Assembly: GCF_900099765.1 (NCBI RefSeq) | Contig: NZ_FNDX01000003.1 | Span: 1-64,000, forward strand | Direction of reading: 5' to 3' | Source of the DNA: Paenibacillus typhae | GTDB lineage: Bacteria > Bacillota > Bacilli > Paenibacillales > Paenibacillaceae | Length of the DNA: 64,000 nucleotides | Shown: positions 43,598 through 52,668 of the stretch, piece after piece | Numbering within the stretch: position 1 is the stretch's first letter | Layout: every line of letters starts with the position of its first letter | The notes under the pieces: generated by a model | What the model saw: the letters and a program-made list of their open reading frames with translations, nothing else | What the model was told of the DNA's origin: nothing | Database searches by the model: none | Translations under genes and position numbers: made by a program

Positions 43598-44725
43598 GTG
43601 CTCTTCCGCAACAAATCAATGCGAAGGTTTGTCATTGTGTTCATTCTTATACTGCTTACTATACTTCCGCCAGCGTCAACAGCCTATTTATCAGCAGGCG
43701 CCCCTTCGGCCGCCTCTCCGCCCTCCTTCCCGGATAATGAAGAGACGCGCAGACTGCTGGAGCAGACGCTGTCTTCTGCTGAAATTGAAAAAGAAATCGC
43801 CCGCATTACTGCCCAGCAAGCCGATCTTGAGCGAAAAGCAGAAGAGCTGAAGACTCAGGCTGCTGTCAAGCAAACGGCTATAGCTGACCAGCAGGAGCGT
43901 GCAGGTGCCATTATCCGTTCTTATTATACGGGTGAAAGGGACGGGCTGCTTGCCGCCGTTCTTTCTGCAAGAAGCATCAGCCGCGTACTTGCCCTGTATG
44001 ACTATTATGAAATGATTATCAGGCGGGACCATGATATTCTAAACGAGTATGAGGAGGATTATAGGGCTCTGAAGGCGACGCTGACGGCTGCTGAACGCAG
44101 TTCAAGAGAGCTAGCGGAGCTAAAAAGCGCATTGCAGGAGCAAAAAATCCGGGTCGCGAAGCTGAATGAGGAGATTGAGGGCGGCATTCGGGCCAGCAGT
44201 GATCCTGAAAGCATGAGTGCGCTTTTGAATGAGTTCACGAAATATTGGGAGAACATCGGATTGCATGAGGTAAAAATCTACTTCAAGGCGTTGTCCTCAG
44301 CCATGAACCGGCTGCCCCAGTTTATCCAGGGCCGCGAGGGTGTCCTGACCCGCAAAGGAATGACTTATAACCTTACGCTGAGGGAAGAGGATTTGAATGA
44401 ATTTCTGGTGTCACAGAATAAGCTGTTTAAAGATTTCGGCTTCCGGTTTAATGACGGCAGTGTTATCGCCACAGGCTCAAGCGGCGGTTTGACCCTGACC
44501 CTAACCGGCCACTACTCGATCCAGGAAGAACCCGTGAACGGTCTGATGTTCCACATTGATAACGTCGTGTTCAACGGGCTGGAGCTCCCGGAATCGACAC
44601 GCCAGGATCTGGAGGATGAATTCGACCTTGGCTTTTATCCGGGTAAAATCGTCTCATTCCTGAAAGCGAATGAGGTAGAGAGTAAAAATGGTGTGCTCTA
44701 TGTGAAGCTGGGCATTTCATTCTGA
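43598..44725 (+). CDS. Secreted coiled-coil protein of unknown function
   Basis: 375 residues. A basic N-terminus and hydrophobic segment (9-32: RFVIVFILILLTILPPASTAYL) look like a signal peptide with an AxA-type site. Residues 55-105 and 140-200 are strong coiled coils, with a short middle part (RSYYTGERDGLLAAVLSARSISRVLALYDYYEMI) like the hinge in CwlO/EnvC-type wall-hydrolase regulators. The C-terminal 160 residues (VKIYFKALSSAMNRLPQFIQ ... GVLYVKLGISF) are predicted mixed alpha/beta and match nothing I recognise. No catalytic motif is seen. GTG start with AAAGGTGG upstream. Its 3' end overlaps the convergent solute-binding gene by 9 nt. A role at the cell wall is inference only. Confidence 0.8.
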   Translation: MLFRNKSMRRFVIVFILILLTILPPASTAYLSAGAPSAASPPSFPDNEETRRLLEQTLSSAEIEKEIARITAQQADLERKAEELKTQAAVKQTAIADQQERAGAIIRSYYTGERDGLLAAVLSARSISRVLALYDYYEMIIRRDHDILNEYEEDYRALKATLTAAERSSRELAELKSALQEQKIRVAKLNEEIEGGIRASSDPESMSALLNEFTKYWENIGLHEVKIYFKALSSAMNRLPQFIQGREGVLTRKGMTYNLTLREEDLNEFLVSQNKLFKDFGFRFNDGSVIATGSSGGLTLTLTGHYSIQEEPVNGLMFHIDNVVFNGLELPESTRQDLEDEFDLGFYPGKIVSFLKANEVESKNGVLYVKLGISF

Positions 44726-45961
44726 TTCCAGGCTGATAGAGGACTTGTACCCTGCTGCATCAAGCTTGCCGGTCAGCAGCAGGGTAACGGCTGCAGAAAC
44801 GGCATCCCAGCTGCCACCCGCCGGCTGCTCAGTGATCTCATCCTCCGTTAACAGCAGGTTTCCGTCAAACGGCAGACCCGCAATCTCCGGCAGACCTGAA
44901 CGGTATAGCTCCTCCAGCGCCGGCAGCCGCCGAGTATTCTCCAGCCATTCCATCTGTGCTGTAGGAGAAGTGATGTATGCCAGCCAGTTGACTGCAGTTT
45001 CCGGATGGGCTGAGCCCGCAGGGAGTGCAAAAAACCTGCTGTGCATCGCTTCATAACCTGCACTTCCTGCCGTACCTCCCGGGGCTGCGGCGGAGAGTGA
45101 AGCATTCCCGTGCAGTCTCCATTCGGATAGCGGAAGCGCAGCGACTGCAAGCCTGCCGCTCTGGAGCATGTCCCACATCTCCGGATTAAACCGGCTGCTT
45201 AGATAGAAATAACTGCGGGCAACCTGTACCCACTCCAGAACAGAAGTATAATCCCCGGTCATCCTATGTCCCATACTTTCCAGCAATGCAGAGAAGCCAT
45301 ATGGATTACGGCTGTCCATGGCAAGCAGGTACTGCTCTTTCCCGGGCTCTTTCTGCTGCTGTTCACGCAGCTGGTTCAGCATCAGGCTCCATTCCTCCAG
45401 ACTTGCCGGCGCTTCAGCAAAGCCCAGCTCAGCTAAGTGCTGCGGGGAATAGACCAGTACATAAGGATCTACGTCGAGCGGAATCCCCCAGTCGTAGCCG
45501 TTCCATTGCATCTGCGGAATGAGCACCGTCAGCGGTGCACTGCCCGGCACACTCTGGTAGACATCCACCGGCAGCAGAAATCCCCGTGTCGCCAGGTCGC
45601 GGATATTCCGGCCATCGGTCATAATAATATCCGGGCTCTCCCCGGTCGTCAGCTCCTGTTTGAGCATCTCGGCATTTTCTTCTTTGTCAGCATTGCTGAT
45701 CAGCACCTGGATTCCAGTCGATAATGTATAGTTGCTGCTGATCCGCTGCAGCTCCTTCAGTTCCGCACCGCTCATCGACACACGGATATTCAGGCTGGTT
45801 ACACTGTCCTTTTCTCTTGAATCCGGCTGTTCGGACAGGCTCTGCGGCTGTCTGGGCGGGTCCGATCCTTCCGAGGTGTCCAGCTCCATGCTCGGCGACA
45901 AGCTTGTCAGCGCCAGCAGCAGTACCGCGAACAGCAGCCAATAGTTTTTGCGTTTCAGCAT
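44717..45961 (-). CDS. Extracellular solute-binding protein, SBP_bac_1 type, without lipobox
   Basis: Type 1 (sugar-like) substrate-binding protein fold. A signal-like helix (6-24) is followed at about 57 by LNIRVSMSGAELKELQRIS, TGESPDIIMTDGRNIRDLATRGFLLPVD, WGIPLDVDPYVLVYSPQHLAELG and NWLAYITSPTAQMEWLEN, all typical. The signal segment ends LTSLSPSMELDTSE with no cysteine, so it is not a lipoprotein, unusual for a Gram-positive binding protein. No permease or ATPase genes are near. GGGAGG precedes the ATG. A cre-like site sits at its promoter. Confidence 0.85.
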   Translation of the reverse strand: MLKRKNYWLLFAVLLLALTSLSPSMELDTSEGSDPPRQPQSLSEQPDSREKDSVTSLNIRVSMSGAELKELQRISSNYTLSTGIQVLISNADKEENAEMLKQELTTGESPDIIMTDGRNIRDLATRGFLLPVDVYQSVPGSAPLTVLIPQMQWNGYDWGIPLDVDPYVLVYSPQHLAELGFAEAPASLEEWSLMLNQLREQQQKEPGKEQYLLAMDSRNPYGFSALLESMGHRMTGDYTSVLEWVQVARSYFYLSSRFNPEMWDMLQSGRLAVAALPLSEWRLHGNASLSAAAPGGTAGSAGYEAMHSRFFALPAGSAHPETAVNWLAYITSPTAQMEWLENTRRLPALEELYRSGLPEIAGLPFDGNLLLTEDEITEQPAGGSWDAVSAAVTLLLTGKLDAAGYKSSISLESE

Positions 45962-46031
45962 GGTTCTGTCCTCCCGTCTAGTGATTCCTTCCCTATTTTA
46001 CCAGATGTCGGCGCCTATGTCTTCGTGGCTT

Positions 46032-46055
46032 TGAAAACGTTCTCTTTCTATTATA
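46032..46055 (-). promoter_or_regulatory. Promoter -10 with adjoining cre site for the solute-binding gene
   Basis: Minus strand: TATAAT at 46055-46050 (weak -35). In + orientation TGAAAACGTTCTCT (46032-46045) matches the cre consensus TGWAANCGNTNWCA in 13 of 14 bases. At this distance it would cover the transcription start, which predicts repression by CcpA. Confidence 0.6.
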
Positions 46056-46140
46056 TATGTAGCGGGGCGGGATGCTGAAAAGATTGCTGCCGCGACAGGA
46101 GGATACATTCCAAGAAAGCTTTGGACTTCCAGCCGCTGTT

Positions 46141-46192
46141 GTCTGCAGATTTCCAGATTATATACCGCTGTTCGCGGTTGAAATCCGCAGAC
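46141..46192. repeat. Hairpin element in the ylaK / solute-binding gene gap
   Basis: Inverted repeat GTCTGCAGATTTC / GAAATCCGCAGAC (one mismatch, a G-U pair in RNA) enclosing an inner CCGC...GCGG hairpin. It looks like a mobile intergenic repeat or structured RNA rather than coding DNA. The rest of the 400-nt gap (45962-46364) holds only the promoter/cre region and the terminator listed separately. Confidence 0.55.
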
Positions 46193-46266
46193 AAAGGCGG
46201 ACGCTTCCGCTCCTCCAGTTCCAAACTTCCTTTCCATTCCTCTTATCGCAAAAACAATCTTAAAAC

Positions 46267-46326
46267 CTCCCGCCCCGCAGCGGGGCGGGCAGGCAAAAAG
46301 CCGGGAGGTAAATCTCCCGGCTTTTT
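46267..46326 (-). terminator. Terminator of ylaK, with a second palindrome
   Basis: AAAAAGCCGGGAG...CTCCCGGCTTTTT (46295-46326) is a symmetrical terminator 39 nt behind the ylaK stop. Directly beside it lies a CCCGCCCCG/CGGGGCGGG palindrome (46269-46289). Confidence 0.88.
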
Positions 46327-46364
46327 ATGCAGTCCCGGACTTTTGCCCAGGGGGCTGCATGTAT

Positions 46365-47696
46365 TTACAGCAGATCTGCAGCCAGCTGGGCCAGGCGCGA
46401 ACGCTCGCCTTTTTCCAGAGTGATATGGCCGCTGATGCCCTCCTGCTTGAATTTTTCAACAATATAGCTGAGACCGTTGCTTGCCGCATCCAGGTAAGGG
46501 TGGTCAATCTGCTCGGGGTCGCCCATGAGGATGACCTTGCTTCCCTCCCCGGCACGGGAGACAATCGTCTTTACCTCATGGCGGGACAGATTCTGCGCCT
46601 CATCGATAATGATGAACTGTGACGGAATGGAGCGTCCGCGGATATAGGTGAGCGCCTCGACCTGGATGCTGCCCAGGCCCATCAATATTTTATCGATATC
46701 GCCGGCTTTTTTGGTATCGAACAGGAACTCCAGGTTATCGTAGATCGGCTGCATCCAGGGACGGAGCTTCTCATCCTTTTCGCCGGGGAGATAGCCGATA
46801 TCCTTACCCATTGGAACTACGGGCCGGGCAATCAGCAGCTTTTTGTAGCGGTGCTCATCCTCCACCTTGAACAATCCGGCTGCCAGGGCCAGCAGTGTCT
46901 TGCCTGTACCCGCCTTGCCGGTGATGGTAACGAGCGGGATATCCTCATTCAGCAGCAGCTCAAGCGCCATCCGCTGCTGGGCGTTGCGGGCGCTGATGCC
47001 CCAGACTGCGTCATTGCCAAGGTAAAGCGGCTCAAGCCGGGAGGCATCACTGTTCACTTTGAGCAGGGCCGACTTGCCGCTGCCGATTTCATCCTTCAGA
47101 ATAACAAACTCATGCGGATACAGCTTGAAAGACAGGTTCAGCTGCTTTACGGACAAGGAGCGGTTGCTGTAATATTCATCAATCAGCGACGGATGAACCA
47201 GCAGGGACTGATAACCGGTATACAGCTCGTTCAGGTCGCCGGTACGGTCGGACAGATAGTCCTCCGGCGTTATGCCAAGCACATCCGCTTTGATGCGGAC
47301 GAGCACGTCTTTACTTACGAGTACCACAGGGCGCGGTTCAGCTTTTTCGTTCTCCTCAAGGAGATAATTAAGCGCTACAGCCAATATCCGGTTGTCGTTG
47401 GAGACCTCCCCGAACATTTCCTGTACCTTCACGAAGCTGCGGTGGTTCAGTTCCACCTTCAGCGTCCCTCCATGCTCCAGCTCCACCCCGCTATGCAGGT
47501 GGCCCAGCTCACGGAGTCCGTCTAACAAGCGTGACACGGTTCGGGCGTTGCGGCCGATTTCGTCGGCGTTGCGCTTCTTGGAGTCGATTTCTTCCAGAAC
47601 TACAGCCGGAATGACTACTTCATTCTCCTTAAACGCAAAGATCGAATTGGGGTCGTGCAAGAGCACGTTAGTGTCTAGTACAAATATCTTTTTCAT
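46365..47696 (-). CDS. ylaK: PIN-PhoH ATPase, YlaK-like
   Basis: Two-domain PhoH2-type protein: an N-terminal PIN nuclease domain (1-135; acidic sites at Asp8 in FVLDTNVLL, Glu36 in EEIDSKKRNADEIGRNA, and DNRILA) and a C-terminal PhoH ATPase (about 235-443; Walker A GKAGTGKT 260-267, ARPVVPMGKDIGYLPG, Walker B FIIIDEAQN 361-369). PhoH2 proteins in other bacteria are RNA helicase/RNases. At 443 residues length is normal. ATG 47696 has GGAGGGG at 6 nt; the longer frame upstream is not conserved. Divergent from ylaJ, as part of a conserved yla neighbourhood. Confidence 0.93.
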   Translation of the reverse strand: MKKIFVLDTNVLLHDPNSIFAFKENEVVIPAVVLEEIDSKKRNADEIGRNARTVSRLLDGLRELGHLHSGVELEHGGTLKVELNHRSFVKVQEMFGEVSNDNRILAVALNYLLEENEKAEPRPVVLVSKDVLVRIKADVLGITPEDYLSDRTGDLNELYTGYQSLLVHPSLIDEYYSNRSLSVKQLNLSFKLYPHEFVILKDEIGSGKSALLKVNSDASRLEPLYLGNDAVWGISARNAQQRMALELLLNEDIPLVTITGKAGTGKTLLALAAGLFKVEDEHRYKKLLIARPVVPMGKDIGYLPGEKDEKLRPWMQPIYDNLEFLFDTKKAGDIDKILMGLGSIQVEALTYIRGRSIPSQFIIIDEAQNLSRHEVKTIVSRAGEGSKVILMGDPEQIDHPYLDAASNGLSYIVEKFKQEGISGHITLEKGERSRLAQLAADLL

Positions 47697-47807
47697 GATA
47701 TCCCCTCCACAGCGCCTGGTTTGATTGATCATACCTCATACATAACTCTTTTCAGCAAGGGCAACATAAGGTAAAGTACTGATTTTTGACTGAAAGGAGT
47801 ATTTCAT

Positions 47808-48389
47808 ATGAGAAAATCAATGTGTCTGTTGCTGGTACTGCTGCTGCTGACAAGCTGCGGTAACGCCAATAAAGAGTCATCACCCTCTCCTCAGAGTAAA
47901 CAATCGCCTGAAGTGTTAAGCAGCCAGGGGGAGCATGGAGTGCAGCAGCTGTCAGATGACAACACTGCCGCCCTCGATAACAACAGGGAGTCCGGAACCG
48001 GACAACCTTATGACGTCCAAGACAACAATGATGTTGCACTGAAGGATCATTTTGAGCAGCTGGCTTTAAGAGTGCCCGGTGTAAACGGAGCCCACTGTGT
48101 CGTCATGAACAACCTGGCCGTTGTCGGCATTGATGTAGACGGGTCGCTTGAGCGCTCGCGGGTCGGAAGCATCAAATATTCGGTAGCCGAGGCAATCCGT
48201 AAGGATCCCCGCGGGGTAAAAGCACTGGTTACGGCCGATATGGATCTCTCTGGCCGGCTGGATGATATGAGCCGCCATATGTCGCAGGGTAACCCGGTTT
48301 CCGGATTTGCCTCCGAAATGGCAGATATTATCGGCCGGATCATCCCTCAGCTGCCTGAAGATACGAAGCCTCAAGGCAATAATCAATAA
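47808..48389 (+). CDS. ylaJ: YhcN/YlaJ-family sporulation lipoprotein
   Basis: Lipoprotein with lipobox LTSC (Cys17), a Ser/Gln-rich linker to about residue 80, and a YhcN/YlaJ domain (LKDHFEQLALRVPGVNGAHCVVMNNLAVVGIDVDG ... VKALVTADMDLSGRLDDM). The family sits in the inner spore membrane and affects germination or outgrowth in Bacillus. At 193 residues it is normal. GAAAGGAG precedes the ATG. Convergent with the ylaL-like gene, sharing a terminator. Confidence 0.9.
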   Translation: MRKSMCLLLVLLLLTSCGNANKESSPSPQSKQSPEVLSSQGEHGVQQLSDDNTAALDNNRESGTGQPYDVQDNNDVALKDHFEQLALRVPGVNGAHCVVMNNLAVVGIDVDGSLERSRVGSIKYSVAEAIRKDPRGVKALVTADMDLSGRLDDMSRHMSQGNPVSGFASEMADIIGRIIPQLPEDTKPQGNNQ

Positions 48390-48434
48390 AGGCTCTGCCG
48401 CTGATCACTCCCTTATATTGGTATACCGGGTAGA

Positions 48435-48470
48435 CAAAAAAAGCCTAGTGACAGTATCACTGGGCTTTTT
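48435..48470. terminator. Bidirectional terminator for ylaJ and the ylaL-like gene
   Basis: AAAAAAAGCCTAGTGA...TCACTGGGCTTTTT. It has A/T runs on both sides and includes the stop codon of the minus-strand gene. Confidence 0.88.
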
Positions 48471-48912
48471 GCATGGCGGCAAACACTTGTCCGTCCAGCT
48501 TCTCAGCTGCACGTGCATCGTATACCTTCGCATATTTTGGGGCGGACTCAAGCTGTGCGCCATAGAAAAGCGCATTGCGAACCGCTTCAATTTCAACATC
48601 AAAACAGCACATCTTAAAAGGCACATCGGGCAGCGGATCCAGCTTAACCGCAGCGCGCCCGTTAATGGCATGAACGGTCCCCTCTCCGAAAACCGTAATG
48701 GTCACCAGCGGGTTAACCTTCATATTGTTCACCAGCCTCGACCGGTGGTCAATCGAAAGACGTAAGACAGAAGGACTCACGGCATAGACCCAGGAAATGG
48801 CTGTAGACGTTGGGCCTCCGGATTCCGCATCCACCGTATTAAGAAGAACAAAGGTTTCCGATTGCAGCATCGATAGCAGGGATTCATTGAGCTGAGCAAC
48901 GGCTTCGGACAT
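48457..48912 (-). CDS. Pyridoxamine 5'-phosphate oxidase-like split-barrel protein (YlaL-like)
   Basis: 151 residues in the flavin-reductase/PNPOx split-barrel pattern: SETFVLLNTVDAESGGPTSTAISWVYAVSP, LRLSIDHRSRLVNNMKVNPLVTITVFGEG, then PFKMCCFDVEIEAVRNALFYGA. The ligand (FMN, F420 or heme) cannot be told from sequence. ATG 48912 (MSEAVAQLNES) has GGGGG 9-10 nt upstream; an earlier ATG is less likely. Its place next to ylaJ and ylaK suggests it is YlaL. Confidence 0.8.
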   Translation of the reverse strand: MSEAVAQLNESLLSMLQSETFVLLNTVDAESGGPTSTAISWVYAVSPSVLRLSIDHRSRLVNNMKVNPLVTITVFGEGTVHAINGRAAVKLDPLPDVPFKMCCFDVEIEAVRNALFYGAQLESAPKYAKVYDARAAEKLDGQVFAAMQKAQ

Positions 48913-49011
48913 AAGTACAGGCCCCCTATGCGGCAAATGTGCATTCAATTTATTATATTATAGCACACGCGTAAACTTGCATTCAATTTAGAGATGTTTT
49001 CATGAAGCAGC

Positions 49012-50091
49012 TCAAGGTGTTTCAGAGGCTGCTGCTGAACCTGCAAGTGTTGCCTGAAGGCTTTGCTTGGCATTCTCCAGCTCTGTATCGTTAATATACA
49101 CATACGGGCTGCGCCAAGTTCCTGTTACCGGCACAAAAGCAATATTCTCTTTGGAAATCTTCCAGTAGGTAGCAATCATGCTTTTAATCTGCTCATTCTC
49201 AATATCGGTTTCCAGATTGTTGCCGACAGCATCCATTACATTGCCGATTTTGAGTACACCGCCCAGTGACTGCATCTGCCCGACCAGCGCATTCAGCACC
49301 TCATTCTGGCGCTTGTTGCGGTCAAAGTCATCCGAGCCTTCCGTTTTCGGGCTGCAGTTGGACTTGCGGTACCGCACATAATCAAGTGCATCATCCCCGT
49401 TCAGCCGTGCCGGACCTTTTTTGAGATTGATATCGGTTCCGTCCACACTGTCCGTATAGCACATATCGGCGCTGATATTCACATCCACCCCGCCAAGCTC
49501 ATCCACAATATCCCGGAAGCCCTGGAAATCAAGTACCGTGACATAATCGATATCAACGTCCAGGTATTTGCCCATCATCGTCTTCATCTCATCTTCGGCT
49601 GATATGCCGGAAGTGTCCTCTTTGGCTTTAAACCTTGCATAATAGGCATTAATCTTGTTCTTCTTATACCCGCTGAGCTCCACATACGTATCACGCGGCA
49701 GTGAAACGACCGTTGCCGATTTCGTATCCGGGTTCAGCGCAGCCACCATAATGACATCCGTCAGATTGGAGGGATGCTTAGGACGGTTATCGGTTCCCAG
49801 CAGCAGCATGGTCAGCGGCTTCGCAGAAGCAAGCTGTCCGCTGTCCACCGCCTGATCGGTACCAAAACCGCCCTTCTCGAATTTGTAGTACAGGTATCCG
49901 GCATATCCCAGTCCGGCAAGCACGGCAATCAGCACCAGCATCAGCAGTACTCTGATCAGCCTTGCAAAAAAGCTGCGCTTTACAACTTTTTTCTTCTTCG
50001 TCTTGGTCTGCGGGGCAGTACGGTTCTGTTGTCCTCTGCCTCCCTGTGGTCCGTTTGATCTTGGAGGAAGGCTTCCCTTGCTATTACTCAT
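49012..50091 (-). CDS. LytR-CpsA-Psr (LCP) family wall-polymer ligase
   Basis: LCP proteins attach teichoic acids or other anionic polymers to peptidoglycan at the outer membrane face. A basic, proline/glutamine-rich cytoplasmic tail (1-40) is followed by a membrane helix (about 44-67). The LCP core begins LTMLLLGTDNRPKHPSNLTDVIMVAALNPD, with the phosphate-binding SLPRDTYVEL, KINAYYA, DFQGFRDIVDELGGVDVNI and the DALDYVRYRK...DFDRNKRQNEVL motif. At 359 residues length is normal. AAAGGAC lies upstream of the ATG. Followed by the ylaL-like gene. Confidence 0.92.
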   Translation of the reverse strand: MSNSKGSLPPRSNGPQGGRGQQNRTAPQTKTKKKKVVKRSFFARLIRVLLMLVLIAVLAGLGYAGYLYYKFEKGGFGTDQAVDSGQLASAKPLTMLLLGTDNRPKHPSNLTDVIMVAALNPDTKSATVVSLPRDTYVELSGYKKNKINAYYARFKAKEDTSGISAEDEMKTMMGKYLDVDIDYVTVLDFQGFRDIVDELGGVDVNISADMCYTDSVDGTDINLKKGPARLNGDDALDYVRYRKSNCSPKTEGSDDFDRNKRQNEVLNALVGQMQSLGGVLKIGNVMDAVGNNLETDIENEQIKSMIATYWKISKENIAFVPVTGTWRSPYVYINDTELENAKQSLQATLAGSAAASETP

Positions 50092-50173
50092 AATGGAATA
50101 AAGTCCTTTTCATTTCACATAGATTTTGGTTCAAGCTACAAGCTTAGACGAAAACCGGAAGCAAAAGTTGCGT

Positions 50174-50470
50174 TTACCGGTTTTTGTCCGCCGCAGCAGC
50201 CTTCCGTCTCTGCCGGGCTTCCACCATATAGCGGACCCGCACCAGCAGCATAAGCCCTACTGCAACCAGCAGGCACTGGATAATCGGCAGCTTGTCATGC
50301 TGAAAGATCAGCAGCATGCCGGAGCCGAGCGCCATCATCAGATACAGCACAATCTCCTTGCCGATTGACAGCTTCTGATTGACACGGAAGACACGGTTAT
50401 ACACATACGTCAGCAGAACAAAAATGACGATATAAGCGACTATCGGATGATCAGCGAACCAGCTCTGCAC
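50174..50470 (-). CDS. ylaH: YlaH-like membrane protein
   Basis: 98 residues with three hydrophobic helices (7-26, 38-57, 61-79) and a basic tail. Matches the YlaH-like family in size, pattern and location beside typA (ylaG). Function unknown. GTG start with GGAGG at 11 nt. Between typA and the LCP gene. Confidence 0.8.
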   Translation of the reverse strand: MQSWFADHPIVAYIVIFVLLTYVYNRVFRVNQKLSIGKEIVLYLMMALGSGMLLIFQHDKLPIIQCLLVAVGLMLLVRVRYMVEARQRRKAAAADKNR

Positions 50471-50572
50471 AGCCCGTCACTCCTCCCGGAAATAGATGTC
50501 GCATCCATTATATCATTTATATCATTCCTGCCGTCATTAATCTTTAAATTTAAGCAAAGCACCGCAGGACAC

Positions 50573-50606
50573 AAAAAAAGCCGCCGGATTCCACATCCGG
50601 CGGCTT
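50573..50606 (-). terminator. Terminator of typA
   Basis: Minus-strand AAGCCGCCGGAT...ATCCGGCGGCTTTTTTT, a 12-bp stem with strong T-run, 13 nt behind the typA stop. Confidence 0.95.
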
Positions 50607-50618
50607 ATGGCTGTCAGC

Positions 50619-52463
50619 TTAAGCCTGGCTGGCCTGAGCCTGCTTACGCTGCTTCTCTGCACGCTCGCGCTCGCCCTTGTTCAGGATCTTCTTGCGCAGA
50701 CGTACGGATTTAGGCGTGATTTCGCAATATTCATCATCATTCAGGTACTCAAGGGCACCTTCCAGTGAGAACAGACGCGGAGTTTTCATTTTTACCGTTT
50801 CATCCTTGGTGGCAGAACGCACGTTGGTCAGTGCTTTTTCCTTACAGATGTTAACGATAATGTCGTTATCACGGGTATGCTCGCCGACGATCATGCCTTC
50901 GTAGATGTCAGTACCCGGCTCAAGGAACAGGATACCGCGGTCTTCAACACCGATCATGCCGTAGAACGTAGTTGTTCCGGTTTCGCTGGATACCAGCACG
51001 CCCTGGTGGCGTCCGCCAACCTGGCCGCCGATCAGCGGAGCATAGCTGTCAAACGCATGGTTCATTACGCCATAGCCGCGTGTCAGTGTCAGGAAGTGTG
51101 TATTGTAACCGATCAGGCCGCGTGCCGGAATCAGGAATTCCAGACGTACCTGGCCGGTACCGTTGTTGATCATGTTCACCATTTCAGCTTTGCGTGTTCC
51201 AAGGCTCTCCATAACAGAACCCATGCTTTCTTCAGGGATATCGATCAGCAGGCGCTCAAGCGGCTCCATCTTGGCGCCGTCGATTTCCTTCACGATAACC
51301 TCAGGCTTGGAAACCTGCAGCTCATAGCCTTCACGGCGCATATTTTCGATCAGGATACCCAGGTGAAGCTCACCGCGGCCGGATACGATAAAGGCGTCAG
51401 GGCTGTCTGTTTCGTCTACACGCAGGCTGACATCTGTTTCAAGCTCCTTGAACAGACGCTCGCGCAGTTTACGGGAGGTAACCCATTTTCCTTCTTTACC
51501 TGCAAACGGGCTGTTGTTCACAAGGAACGTCATTTGCATAGTAGGCTCGTCAATCTTCAGAACCGGCAGTGCTTCAGGGTTAGCCGGATCGGCAATCGTT
51601 TCACCGATGTTGATATCCTTGATCCCGGCAATAGCGACGATATCGCCTGCACCGGCTTCTTCAGTTTCAACGCGCTTCAGGCCCTGGAAGCCGAACAGCT
51701 TCTCAATACGGGCGGTTTTGCTCTTGCCGTCGCGCATAATAACCGTTACGGACTGGCCTTGCTTGATCACGCCGCGGTTAACACGTCCGACAGCAATCCG
51801 TCCCAGATATTCATTGTAATCCATCAGTGTTACCAGGAACTGCAGGGGCTCGTCAACTTTTTCGGTTGGTGACGGGATGTACTTCGTAATGGTGTCATAA
51901 AGTGCCTGCATGTTATCATCCTGCTTCTCAGGATCCAGGCTTGATGTGCCGTTAAGCGCGGAAGCATAGACAACCGGGAATTCCAGCTGTTCGTCGTTCG
52001 CTTCAAGTTCAATGAACAGGTCAAGCACTTCGTCAATAACTTCCTTAGGACGGGCAGCCGGACGGTCAATCTTGTTCACGACAACGATCGGAGTCAGGTT
52101 CTGCTCCAGCGCTTTGCGCAGGACGAACTTCGTCTGCGGCATGCAGCCTTCATAAGCATCAACAACGAGCAGTACGCCGTCAACCATCTTCATAATCCGT
52201 TCCACTTCGCCGCCGAAGTCAGCATGGCCCGGGGTATCTACGATGTTGATCAGGAATTCTTTATAGGTAATGGCAGTATTTTTGGCAAGGATGGTAATTC
52301 CGCGTTCCCGCTCCAGATCGTTGGAGTCCATTGCACGTTCCTGCAGGGTTTCATGGGCGCTGAAAATACCGGATTGCTGCAGCAGCTGATCGACAAGTGT
52401 TGTTTTACCATGGTCAACGTGGGCAATAATCGCGATATTGCGGATTTCTGTTCTTGAATGCAT
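50619..52463 (-). CDS. typA: Translational GTPase TypA/BipA
   Basis: Ribosome-associated GTPase of the EF-G family that assists 50S assembly and growth under stress or cold. G1 is AHVDHGKTT (residues 13-21), switch [16 protein letters not shown]3 [16 protein letters not shown]4 [10 protein letters not shown] and G5 SALNG. The later domains include the BipA-specific C-terminus ([24 protein letters not shown]). At 614 residues it is standard. ATG 52463 ([15 protein letters not shown]) is the family start. An upstream in-frame TTG would add ten residues; AGAGGA lies 14 nt before the chosen ATG. Confidence 0.97.
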   Translation of the reverse strand: MHSRTEIRNIAIIAHVDHGKTTLVDQLLQQSGIFSAHETLQERAMDSNDLERERGITILAKNTAITYKEFLINIVDTPGHADFGGEVERIMKMVDGVLLVVDAYEGCMPQTKFVLRKALEQNLTPIVVVNKIDRPAARPKEVIDEVLDLFIELEANDEQLEFPVVYASALNGTSSLDPEKQDDNMQALYDTITKYIPSPTEKVDEPLQFLVTLMDYNEYLGRIAVGRVNRGVIKQGQSVTVIMRDGKSKTARIEKLFGFQGLKRVETEEAGAGDIVAIAGIKDINIGETIADPANPEALPVLKIDEPTMQMTFLVNNSPFAGKEGKWVTSRKLRERLFKELETDVSLRVDETDSPDAFIVSGRGELHLGILIENMRREGYELQVSKPEVIVKEIDGAKMEPLERLLIDIPEESMGSVMESLGTRKAEMVNMINNGTGQVRLEFLIPARGLIGYNTHFLTLTRGYGVMNHAFDSYAPLIGGQVGGRHQGVLVSSETGTTTFYGMIGVEDRGILFLEPGTDIYEGMIVGEHTRDNDIIVNICKEKALTNVRSATKDETVKMKTPRLFSLEGALEYLNDDEYCEITPKSVRLRKKILNKGERERAEKQRKQAQASQA

Positions 52464-52668
52464 GATTTGTATCCAAATCCTCTCATTTATCAAATTAAAA
52501 ATGTTTAAATTCTTAGCATGTCACGGCAATCTCACAAAAGAAGCGCCTGGCAGAAAGCCGACGCTCCAACATTTCTTAATTCTATAGTGAAAGCACCATG
52601 AAAAGCAAGTCTTTTTATGAAAAAACGATTTCCAGCTCCGTGTAAATTTTCTAGTTCGTACAGCCGCT

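Noticed and set aside
45998..46237. Minus-strand frame of 79 codons upstream of the solute-binding gene
   Set aside because: It covers the cre/promoter region and the intergenic hairpin. The product has no domain and there is no good start signal, so I treat the region as repeat/regulatory DNA.
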